Positions 6,475 through 13,265 of a stretch of DNA of 15,599 nucleotides are shown piece after piece (position 1 is the first letter of the stretch; the number at the start of each line of letters is the position of its first letter). A model generated the notes under the pieces. It saw only the letters and a program-made list of their open reading frames with translations. It had not been told where the DNA came from and did no database searches. Source of the DNA: an uncultured Eubacterium sp. (GTDB taxonomy: Bacteria > Bacillota_A > Clostridia > Lachnospirales > Lachnospiraceae). The translations under genes were made by a program, and so were the position numbers. The DNA is taken from contig CAOKJJ010000121.1 in NCBI GenBank assembly GCA_948468465.1, positions 1-15,599 on the forward strand, in the 5' to 3' direction.

Positions 6475-9309
6475 ATGAAAAAAAGTGTGAGTTTTAAAAC
6501 AAGAGGACTTGCGTTTTCGATGGCTGCTGTTTTAGGAGCCACAGGGATTCCGGCGGCAGGATTTGTGCCGGCACTGCAGGTCTGTGCGGCAGATGCGGTG
6601 CCGGCGGCTGGTACGACGGATATGAAAAACGAGGCAGACGTATTGGCACAATTTGATTTTAAAGATGGAATCAGCGGATGGTCTTATGGGGCAGGGTGGG
6701 AGTATAATTATTCTGCAAAGGATACGTCGTCCGTAGAAGCGGAGAATGGACAATTGAAGTTTCATGTGGATTATACAAACGATACAGATAAGGACTGGTC
6801 GCAGGCAACCGTTGTCTGGAAGCCTTCAGATGGAGAAAAGGGACTGGCTTTAAAGGGAGCGACGACCGTAACGATGGATTTTATTTATGATGCGTCCAAA
6901 ATGACGAAGGGATCTTTTGCAGTGAAGCTGTACGCAGAAGGATTGGATGCAAATACGGATGTAGATTTTGCGGGTGCGGAAACGATATCCGGCGATGTAA
7001 AAAAGATTCCGGTAAAAATTACGTTTGATGCACTCGGAAACGGCGCTTTAGAAATTAATCAGTTTGCGGTTCAGCTGATTGGAAAAAATACCGATTATAA
7101 AGGTGCGGTATGGTTTGATAACATTCAGATCACAGGAGAGCCGCAGCCGGACCTTTCCGTGGATTCGACACTTGCCGCAAAATCTGCTGATACGCAGCAG
7201 GTACAGATTTCCGATGGAACGCTTGTAACTGCAAAAAAGGATGGCAGCACGCAAAAAACAGCTCTGGATACAAAAGTTTCGCTTGTGGATAAGAAAGCAG
7301 ATGCATCCGCAAAGCAGCTGTATGCGTATTTAAAAGCCGTCGGCACTTCGGACAGTGTTATCTTCGGGCATCAAAATGACACGTTTAATAAGGCTGGAAA
7401 CGCGGATCTGTCCAATTCTGACACGAAAGACGTTACAGGCTCCATTGCGGGCATTCTTGGCGTAGACATGCAGGATGTCGCTGAAAAAGGGCTGGATACA
7501 ATGGTGGAGATTACCAATGATGCGCTTGCACAGGGCGCGCTTATTACGATGTCCGGCCATATGCCGAACTTTGCAAATGTACCGGAAAATCCGGATTATA
7601 AAGCTGGTGACCCGACCTGGGAAAAATATGATTACAACGGCTATACGGCGCCTGTTACGACAAATGACCCTGTCAATCAGATTTTGCCGGGAGGAAAATA
7701 TAATAAGGTATATACGGCTTACCTGGATCTGATCGCAGAATATGCAAAACAGGTCAAGGGAGCGGTGTTATTCCGGCCGTTCCATGAAGGGACTGGAAGC
7801 TGGTTCTGGTGGGGAGCTGCTTTTTGTGACCCGGAGATCAGCAAAAACGTATATCGTTATACGGTGGAATATATGCGGGATACCAAAGACGTGCATAATC
7901 TGATCTACGAATATGGGCCGAGCAGCAATGCGGAAACATTGGACGACTATGCACAGCGCTATCCGGGTGATGCTTATGTAGATCTTGTAGGCTTTGACAT
8001 GTATGACAATAAGCCGGCTGACGATGGCGTCTTTATGGAGCAGTTTAAAAAACAGCTGCAGCTGGTGGAGCAGTTTGCGAAGAAACATAACAAGCTGGTG
8101 GCGGTGACAGAGACCGGGGCGGCAAATGAAAATGACCTTGCGCTTTTGCCGACAGGCAACGGCAATAAAGACTGGTATAACCAGATACTGGATGTCGTAT
8201 CAGAATCCGAAGCTTCTTATTTCCTCGTATGGGCGGACTGGGGCAAAGACGGGGCGTTTTATGTGCCGTATGTAGATGCGGTAAATACGGATGGCAGCCT
8301 GCACGGACATGAAATGCTGGATCATTTTATTTCTTTTTACAATGACAGCCGCAGCATTTTCGCGGCAAATCAAAAAGATGCCCTTACGTCCGGCAGTTTT
8401 GGCAAAATTACGGCGAAAGCAGCGTCTGCAGGTGTGAACGGGTATCTGACTTCCCCGGTGGCAGGAAGAAGAATGCTGAACGCGTCTACAGTTAAGACAA
8501 AGGTTACGAATGCGGATGCAAAGACGAAAGTGCTGTTTGTATTAAAGACAGAGAAAGGAAAAGTCAAGCTTGCGGCGAAAGCGGACGGCAAAGGATATTA
8601 TACGGCAAAGATTACCGCAAAGCAGTTAAAGTCGCTTGGAAAAGGCGTTGGAACGGTTACCTTGTATATTAATGACAAGAGGGTGCAGAGATATTCGCAG
8701 ATATTTAACAGCAAGGCGCCGAAGGAAGATCCGTATTTGATCGACAGCTTTGAACATTATTATGGCCTGGATGATCAGCTGACGGGCGTCTGGACGACAA
8801 ACGCAGACAGTGACTGTAAGGTAACGCTTTCCTTAAACAAAGGCAAAAAATCGGATGGGGATTATGGCTTAAAGTTTGCTTATGATGAGACGGCGACCGG
8901 ATGGGGCGGCGCTACGATTGCAAAAGAGGTAGACTGGTCGGATTGCAGTGCGCTGCAGTTTTATATGGTTCCGGATGGGAAAAATCAAAAGACGGTCATT
9001 CAGATCAAAGCAAACGGCATTACTTATGAAGCGTATCTGAATGAATACGAAGCGTTCCGAAAAAACGGCGGCAAACCGATGCTTATTACGATTCCATTTG
9101 CAGAATTCGGCCAGAGAGATACGCAGGGCAATCCGAAAGGCGGACTTGTAAAGGATAGTAAGCAAATTGAAACTTTTGGCCTGTGGGTCAATGCGATAAC
9201 AGATTCTGAGGCTGTTGCAGATGGAAGAGTGTCAGGAACTTTGTATTATGATAATATTACGGCTGTAAAAAGCGAAGAGAAAGAAGCTTCCTTCCAGCTT
9301 ATGAAATAG
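6475..9309 (+). CDS. Secreted multidomain GH26 endo-beta-mannanase
   Basis: The enzyme cleaves internal beta-1,4-mannosidic bonds in mannan, galactomannan or glucomannan outside the cell. The ATG at 6475 is chosen because GGAGGT ends 4 nt before it; an in-frame ATG at 6457 lacks this. The 944 residues give a signal peptide (cleaved near residues 38-41), an N-terminal jelly-roll-type CBM (about 53-220, CBM27-like), a linker, GH26 (about 275-630), an Ig-like domain (645-745) and a C-terminal CBM (752-935, CBM23-like). E438 in R-P-F-H-E-G should be the acid/base and E546 in V-T-E-T-G the nucleophile. The CBM27-GH26-CBM23 order matches my memory of the Roseburia intestinalis mannanase; the CBM family numbers are tentative. 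There is no LPxTG or SLH anchor, so it is either released or held by other means. GH36 follows in the same direction. Confidence 0.92.
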   Translation: MKKSVSFKTRGLAFSMAAVLGATGIPAAGFVPALQVCAADAVPAAGTTDMKNEADVLAQFDFKDGISGWSYGAGWEYNYSAKDTSSVEAENGQLKFHVDYTNDTDKDWSQATVVWKPSDGEKGLALKGATTVTMDFIYDASKMTKGSFAVKLYAEGLDANTDVDFAGAETISGDVKKIPVKITFDALGNGALEINQFAVQLIGKNTDYKGAVWFDNIQITGEPQPDLSVDSTLAAKSADTQQVQISDGTLVTAKKDGSTQKTALDTKVSLVDKKADASAKQLYAYLKAVGTSDSVIFGHQNDTFNKAGNADLSNSDTKDVTGSIAGILGVDMQDVAEKGLDTMVEITNDALAQGALITMSGHMPNFANVPENPDYKAGDPTWEKYDYNGYTAPVTTNDPVNQILPGGKYNKVYTAYLDLIAEYAKQVKGAVLFRPFHEGTGSWFWWGAAFCDPEISKNVYRYTVEYMRDTKDVHNLIYEYGPSSNAETLDDYAQRYPGDAYVDLVGFDMYDNKPADDGVFMEQFKKQLQLVEQFAKKHNKLVAVTETGAANENDLALLPTGNGNKDWYNQILDVVSESEASYFLVWADWGKDGAFYVPYVDAVNTDGSLHGHEMLDHFISFYNDSRSIFAANQKDALTSGSFGKITAKAASAGVNGYLTSPVAGRRMLNASTVKTKVTNADAKTKVLFVLKTEKGKVKLAAKADGKGYYTAKITAKQLKSLGKGVGTVTLYINDKRVQRYSQIFNSKAPKEDPYLIDSFEHYYGLDDQLTGVWTTNADSDCKVTLSLNKGKKSDGDYGLKFAYDETATGWGGATIAKEVDWSDCSALQFYMVPDGKNQKTVIQIKANGITYEAYLNEYEAFRKNGGKPMLITIPFAEFGQRDTQGNPKGGLVKDSKQIETFGLWVNAITDSEAVADGRVSGTLYYDNITAVKSEEKEASFQLMK

Positions 9310-9341
9310 GCGGCAGTATCAGAACAAATTTATGGAAATAT

Positions 9342-9380
9342 CAGAGCGTGCCTTACAAATGCTTTTCAGGGCACGCTCTG
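9342..9380 (+). other. Intercistronic hairpin between GH26 and GH36 genes
   Basis: CAGAGCGTGCC (9342-9352) pairs perfectly with GGCACGCTCTG (9370-9380) around a 17-nt loop. The stem is GC-rich and strong, but it is followed by GAAAATGCAG rather than a T-run, so it is not a standard intrinsic terminator. It could slow RNA decay of the mannanase message or partly terminate transcription. It ends just 8 nt before the GH36 ribosome binding site. Confidence 0.75.
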
Positions 9381-9401
9381 GAAAATGCAGGAGCGAGAGG
9401 T

Positions 9402-9427
9402 ATGATTAGTTATTATGATTAGTTATA
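9402..9427 (+). repeat. 13-bp tandem duplication over the GH36 start codon
   Basis: ATGATTAGTTATT (9402-9414) is followed directly by ATGATTAGTTATA (9415-9427), 12 of 13 bases identical. The best ribosome binding site, AGGAG at 9389-9393, is 8 nt from the first ATG. That ATG is out of frame with GH36 and stops after six codons at TAG 9420-9422. The in-frame ATG at 9415 is 21 nt from the AGGAG. Confidence 0.85.
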
Positions 9428-11589
9428 ATGAAGAGACAAAAATATTCAAACTGGATACACAGACGACCAGCTATATGATGGGAATTGCCGATGGCAAATA
9501 TCTGGGGCATATTTATTACGGCAGAAAGTTAGAGTCTCAGGATCTGAGTTATCTGCTGCGTACGGGAGAGCAGCCGTTTGTACCGTCTAAGCTTCTGCGG
9601 GAAAAGCTGTCCTTTCTGGACAGCTTTCCAATGGAGTATTCCTTTGGCGGTACCGGGGATTTTCGGGAAAGCTGCATAGAGATCCGTGACAGCAACGGAC
9701 AGTCCGGACTGGAGCTTATCTATGCCGGACATCGGATTTATGAAGGAAAAGAAAAGCTGCAGGGGCTGCCGGCCGTCTGGGGAGAAGGCTGCCAGACGCT
9801 TCAGATTACATTAGAAGATGCCTGTGCGGGTATCCGTGTGCTGTTATCCTACAGTGTGTTTGAGGACAGTGACGCGGTTATACGCAGCGTGAAGGCGGAA
9901 AATATCGGAACAGACACGATATATCTGGAACGTGTGCTGTCGGCCTGCCTGGAAATGGATGACGAGGAGTTTGAAATGCTTACTTTATCGGGAGCCTGGG
10001 CAAGAGAACGGCATATAAAAAGACAGCCGCTCTTGGCAGGGAGCTTTGTTACAGAGTCCGTGCGCGGAGAATCTTCACATCAGGACCACCCGTTTTTGGC
10101 GGCATTGTCAAAAGACTGTACGCAGACATGCGGAGAAGTCTATGCCATGCATTTTGTATACTCCGGAAATTTTCTTGCAAAAGCACAGCGTACGCAGTTT
10201 GGCACGCTTCGCATGGTGCTCGGCATTCATCCGGAGCGGTTTTGCTGGAAACTGGAAGCGGGAGCGGCCTTTCAGGCGCCGGAAACGGTACTCGTATACT
10301 CAGACGCCGGTTTAGGCAAAATGTCACGGTCGCTGCATGACCTTTACCGCAATCATTTGATCCGCGGCAGTTATAAAGAAAAAGAACGCCCGGTGCTGAT
10401 TAACAACTGGGAAGCGACATATTTTGATTTTAATACAGAAAAACTGATTGCAATTGCAAAAGAATCAGCCGCACTTGGCATAGAAATGCTCGTGATGGAC
10501 GACGGCTGGTTTGGACACAGGGAAAACGACGACAGCAGTCTCGGCGACTGGACCGTAAATGAAGAAAAACTGCCGGGAGGCTTAAAATATCTCGTAGATG
10601 AAGTAAATAAGCTTGGCATGAAGTTCGGCATCTGGCTTGAGCCGGAAATGATCTCTCCGGATTCCAAACTATATGAAAAACATCCGGACTGGGCATTCCA
10701 TTTGAAAGGGCGCACGCCGTCCCGTGCCAGAGATCAGCTTGTGCTGGACTTAAGCAGGCCGGAAGCCGCTGATTATATCTATGACAGTATCAGCAAGGTT
10801 TTGCATTCGGCCAATATCGAATACGTAAAATGGGATATGAACCGGGCACTGGCGGATATCGGCAGCGCGGCTATTCCGCCGGACCAGCAGGGAGAGCTGT
10901 CACATCGCTACATGCTGGCTGTCTATGAGCTGCAGGAGCGCTTAATTACAGAGTTTCCGGATTTGCTGCTGGAAAACTGTTCCAGCGGCGGCGGAAGATT
11001 TGATCCGGGAATGCTGTATTACAGCCCGCAGATCTGGTGCTCAGATGATACAGACGCGATCGAACGGCTGAGCATTCAGGAAGGTACCCAGTTATTGTAC
11101 CCATTGTCCACGATCGGGGCACACGTATCTGACTGTCCCAATCATGCAGTCGGCCGAAACACACCGTTTCAAACAAGAGGCATTACGGCGCTTGCCGGAA
11201 CCTTTGGCTACGAGCTGGATATTACAAAGATCAGCGAAGAAGAGCGTGGCATGGTGCCTGAACAAATAGCAGCCTACAAAAAGTATGCTCCGCTTATCCG
11301 GGAAGGCGACTATTACAGGATAGCGTCTTATCAGGAAAATCACAAATACGACTGTTATGAGATCGTATCCAAAGATAAGGCAAAGGCAGCTGTGTTTTTT
11401 GTACAGGTATTGCATGAGCCAAGCAGGAAGAGCCGCAAAATTAAGCTGCAGGGCCTGCTAGAGGATGCCGTCTATGAAGTGGATGGCAGACGCTATACAG
11501 GTGCCGCTTTGATGTATGCGGGACTGCTGCAGGAAAGGCTGTATGGGGATTTTCAGGCAGAAATCATTGAGGTATGTATGATTTCGTAA
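9415..11589 (+). CDS. GH36 alpha-galactosidase (cytoplasmic)
   Basis: This 724-residue protein, the usual length of large bacterial GH36 enzymes, removes alpha-1,6-galactose from galactomanno-oligosaccharides or raffinose-type sugars. Visible parts are the N-terminal beta-sandwich, the barrel motif M-D-D-G-W-F-G-H, W-D-M-N with likely nucleophile D474, C-S-S-G-G-G-R-F-D-P-G, and C-S-D-D-T-D with likely acid/base D544. The 70-residue gap between the two matches Geobacillus AgaA as I recall it. There is no signal peptide, so it acts on imported oligosaccharides; the importer is not in the window. Its start is disturbed by a 13-bp duplication, so translation may depend on reinitiation from a six-codon minigene. 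No clear terminator follows. Confidence 0.93.
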   Translation: MISYNEETKIFKLDTQTTSYMMGIADGKYLGHIYYGRKLESQDLSYLLRTGEQPFVPSKLLREKLSFLDSFPMEYSFGGTGDFRESCIEIRDSNGQSGLELIYAGHRIYEGKEKLQGLPAVWGEGCQTLQITLEDACAGIRVLLSYSVFEDSDAVIRSVKAENIGTDTIYLERVLSACLEMDDEEFEMLTLSGAWARERHIKRQPLLAGSFVTESVRGESSHQDHPFLAALSKDCTQTCGEVYAMHFVYSGNFLAKAQRTQFGTLRMVLGIHPERFCWKLEAGAAFQAPETVLVYSDAGLGKMSRSLHDLYRNHLIRGSYKEKERPVLINNWEATYFDFNTEKLIAIAKESAALGIEMLVMDDGWFGHRENDDSSLGDWTVNEEKLPGGLKYLVDEVNKLGMKFGIWLEPEMISPDSKLYEKHPDWAFHLKGRTPSRARDQLVLDLSRPEAADYIYDSISKVLHSANIEYVKWDMNRALADIGSAAIPPDQQGELSHRYMLAVYELQERLITEFPDLLLENCSSGGGRFDPGMLYYSPQIWCSDDTDAIERLSIQEGTQLLYPLSTIGAHVSDCPNHAVGRNTPFQTRGITALAGTFGYELDITKISEEERGMVPEQIAAYKKYAPLIREGDYYRIASYQENHKYDCYEIVSKDKAKAAVFFVQVLHEPSRKSRKIKLQGLLEDAVYEVDGRRYTGAALMYAGLLQERLYGDFQAEIIEVCMIS

Positions 11590-11663
11590 CTGTTCTGCAG
11601 GATATATTTGAAATTAAGAATAAAACGAAAAAATAAAATATGGTAAATGGTCATTTTACATGA

Positions 11664-11669
11664 TATAAT
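11664..11669 (+). promoter_or_regulatory. -10 element before the 60-codon gene
   Basis: A perfect TATAAT lies 42 bp before the ATG at 11711. No good -35 is seen at 17 bp (TGGTAA at 11641-11646). The dyad GTAAATGGTCATTTTAC (11643-11659), with 5-bp arms, occupies the spacer. That would suit a repressor or activator site. Confidence 0.45.
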
Positions 11670-11710
11670 AAGCATATTGTCAGGCTTTTCTAAGAAGGGA
11701 GTGATTCAAT

Positions 11711-11893
11711 ATGCCATCTAATGAGAAGAAATTGAACTGTAATTTATTTGACCAGTTATCTTTAATTGAAGAAGCAGAAGAGATTGCAAGGGAAGAGAAT
11801 GCAGAAAAGACGCTGCGGTTTCTTGCAAAGAAAAAACATCAGGTTGAGCGGAAATTATATCAGAAACCTCCGCTGATCAACGAAGATGAATAG
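11711..11893 (+). CDS. Small charged protein, function unknown
   Basis: This 60-codon gene has its own TATAAT and a good AAGGGAGTG ribosome binding site. The product is acidic then basic, probably all helical, with a glutamate-rich stretch at about 19-31 and no membrane segment. The N-terminal 53 residues are not recognised. The last residues, P-L-I-N-E-D-E, come from the 81-bp 3' cassette that also ends the rpn gene (P-L-I-N-K-D-E). It may be an independent small gene whose end was replaced by the cassette, or the relic of another rpn-family copy. A partner or antitoxin-like role for the neighbouring nuclease is a guess. Confidence 0.6.
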   Translation: MPSNEKKLNCNLFDQLSLIEEAEEIAREENAEKTLRFLAKKKHQVERKLYQKPPLINEDE

Positions 11894-11949
11894 TATGCGC
11901 AAAAAAGGGGATGCCTGTAAAATGGTATCCTCTTCTTGTTTGTTGACAA
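11869..11949 (+). repeat. 81-bp 3' cassette, copy 1
   Basis: This copy matches 13049-13129 with two differences in 81 bases. It contains the last codons (P-L-I-N-E-D-E), the TAG stop, a terminator hairpin and a closing TTGACA. Together the copies bracket the rpn gene and its promoter, 1,180 bp apart. Confidence 0.9.
11901..11940 (+). terminator. Rho-independent terminator in cassette copy 1
   Basis: Six A residues are followed by GGGGATGCC, an 8-nt loop and GGTATCCTC. The stem pairs over 9 bp with two G-U wobbles, and the T-rich tract TCTTCTTGTTTG follows. It should end transcription of the 60-codon gene. Confidence 0.75.
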
Positions 11950-11975
11950 GAAGGCTGAAATAGGTGTGTATATGC

Positions 11976-12004
11976 TTGAAAAAAGGCTGCTTCTTTAGTA
12001 TAAT
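11976..12004 (+). promoter_or_regulatory. Promoter of the rpn gene
   Basis: TTGAAA (11976-11981) and TATAAT (11999-12004) are exactly 17 bp apart. Transcription would start near 12011, after the ATG at 11964 that would give the longest frame. That rules out 11964 as the start codon. Confidence 0.85.
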
Positions 12005-12068
12005 GAAACTGTGGTTAGAGAGAAAATTAACGAAACGACGATCATACATTTATGCAGAAAGGCGGTGG

Positions 12069-13073
12069 ATGCCGTTGAAAGCAGATGCGATAACCAAAAA
12101 TTATATATCAGATACAGTTGTATTTGCTGATGTTTTTAATTACTATATCCACGATGGGGAACAGGTCATCAGCCCAGAGAACTTGACACAGCGGGATTCG
12201 ACAGAGATTACTGTTCCTTATGGGGCGGATGGAGCGGCGGTACCGGTACAGAAATTCCGTGATGCACAAAAGCTGTATGCGGCAATGACAGACGGAGAGT
12301 TGGAATATGTCCTTTATGGGATTGAAGCCCAGACGGAAACACATTATGCGGCTGCGGTAAAAAACAACCTTTATGATGCGATTGAATATGCCGGGCAGGT
12401 GGAAGAGGCTGCAAGGTCACACCGCAGAGCTATGAAGCAAGCGAAAGGGCAGAAAACGAAAGCGTCTGGGGCGGATCAAAAAAAGCCGAATGCCGGGGAA
12501 TTCTTAAGCGGGTTTTGGAAGGATGATCGCTTGATTCCTTCGGTAACACTTATGCTTTATTTTTCACCGGATGATTGGGACGGTCCGTTAAGTCTTTTTG
12601 AGATGATGGATGTGAAAAACCCGAAGATATTTTCCTTCCTGGACAATTACCATGTACGGTTGATTGCCCCTGCACAGATGACTGATGAGGAAATTATGAA
12701 GTTTCAGTCTAGTTTGCGAGAGGTCATCTTGTTCATCAAATATTCGAAGGACAGAAAAAATTTAAGCAGGGTGCTGATGGATAATGAAGAACGTTTCCGA
12801 AAAGTGGAGCGCAGGGCAGTGGATGTGATTGAAGCAATTACGAATTCGGGTATAAATTATGATGAAGAAGATGAGGTGATTAATGTGTGTCAGGCGATTC
12901 AGGAAATGAGGAAAGAGTCCGAGCGGGATGGCAGACTTATGCAAGCTCAGGAGAGTGCTAAGAAGTTATATGATATGGGGCTTGATATGGAAAAAATAGC
13001 ACAGGCGGTTGGATATGCTGTGGAAACGATAAAGGGATGGCTTGGGCTTCCGCTGATCAACAAAGATGAATAG
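12069..13073 (+). CDS. Rpn-family PD-(D/E)XK nuclease / putative transposase
   Basis: This 334-residue protein resembles the large Lachnospiraceae Rpn-like group, annotated as recombination-promoting nuclease or putative transposase. The nuclease core is visible as D21 in F-A-D-V-F-N and G-I-E-A-Q (E86, Q88), followed by V-K-N-N-L-Y-D. A central conserved part follows (about 143-260, with F-L-S-G-F and W-D-G-P-L-S-L), then an acidic linker and a C-terminal helix-turn-helix-like segment (about 298-327). I chose the ATG at 12069, after the promoter and AAAGG (6 nt spacing). E. coli Rpn proteins promote recombination, degrade DNA, and some act in phage defence, restrained by small proteins started inside the gene. 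A GTG at 12885 with GAGGTG 6 nt upstream could make a comparable 62-residue form here. Confidence 0.85.
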   Translation: MPLKADAITKNYISDTVVFADVFNYYIHDGEQVISPENLTQRDSTEITVPYGADGAAVPVQKFRDAQKLYAAMTDGELEYVLYGIEAQTETHYAAAVKNNLYDAIEYAGQVEEAARSHRRAMKQAKGQKTKASGADQKKPNAGEFLSGFWKDDRLIPSVTLMLYFSPDDWDGPLSLFEMMDVKNPKIFSFLDNYHVRLIAPAQMTDEEIMKFQSSLREVILFIKYSKDRKNLSRVLMDNEERFRKVERRAVDVIEAITNSGINYDEEDEVINVCQAIQEMRKESERDGRLMQAQESAKKLYDMGLDMEKIAQAVGYAVETIKGWLGLPLINKDE

Positions 13074-13129
13074 TATGCGCAAAAAAGGGGATGCCCGTAA
13101 AATGGTATCCTCTTCTTGTTTGTTGACAA
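13049..13129 (+). repeat. 81-bp 3' cassette, copy 2
   Basis: This is the second copy of the cassette at 11869-11949, 79 of 81 bases identical. It closes the rpn gene and brings the final TTGACA (13123-13128) to the edge of the lacI promoter region. Confidence 0.9.
13081..13120 (+). terminator. Rho-independent terminator in cassette copy 2
   Basis: It has the same A6, 9-bp GU-containing stem and T-rich tail as copy 1, with one loop base changed. It should stop rpn transcripts before the lacI genes. Confidence 0.75.
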
Positions 13130-13156
13130 ACGATATAAAATAGCATACATTATAAT
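13123..13156 (+). promoter_or_regulatory. Candidate promoter of the lacI pair
   Basis: A perfect TATAAT sits at 13151-13156 but has no -35 at 17 bp. A perfect TTGACA (13123-13128), supplied by the 81-bp cassette, is 17 bp from the weaker TACATT (13146-13151) and 22 bp from TATAAT. Either may be used. The operator-like motif starts at the last base of TATAAT. Confidence 0.5.
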
Positions 13157-13167
13157 TAAGCTAATTT
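13156..13167 (+). promoter_or_regulatory. Shared operator-like motif, site 3
   Basis: TTAAGCTAATTT is an exact match to the five-site consensus and overlaps the end of the lacI -10 hexamer. That position would suit autorepression by one of the encoded regulators. Confidence 0.5.
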
Positions 13168-13185
13168 TAAGTAATATATAAAGTA

Positions 13186-13244
13186 ACATGGAAACAACAT
13201 AGAAACAGACATAGAAACAGACATAGAAACAGCACAGAAATAAG
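13186..13244 (+). repeat. 12-bp tandem repeat in the lacI leader
   Basis: Three perfect head-to-tail copies of ACATAGAAACAG (13197-13232) are flanked by degenerate copies at 13186-13196 and 13233-13244. They lie between the promoter and the ribosome binding site of the first lacI gene. There are no spacers, so this is not a CRISPR. Copy number could change by slippage and alter the leader. Confidence 0.85.
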
Positions 13245-13265
13245 ATCATAAAGGATGGAAAAATT

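Noticed and set aside
9402..9422. Six-codon frame before GH36 as a real leader peptide
   Set aside because: It is explained by the 13-bp duplication of the gene start. No regulatory codon run is present. It is kept only as a possible reinitiation minigene.
11964..12068. N-terminal extension of the rpn gene from an ATG at 11964
   Set aside because: A strong promoter (11976-12004) lies inside this stretch and the 35 extra residues are unlike the family N-terminus. The ATG at 12069 fits better.
13186..13244. Possible CRISPR array
   Set aside because: Units are only 12 bp, directly adjacent and without spacers, and there are no cas genes.
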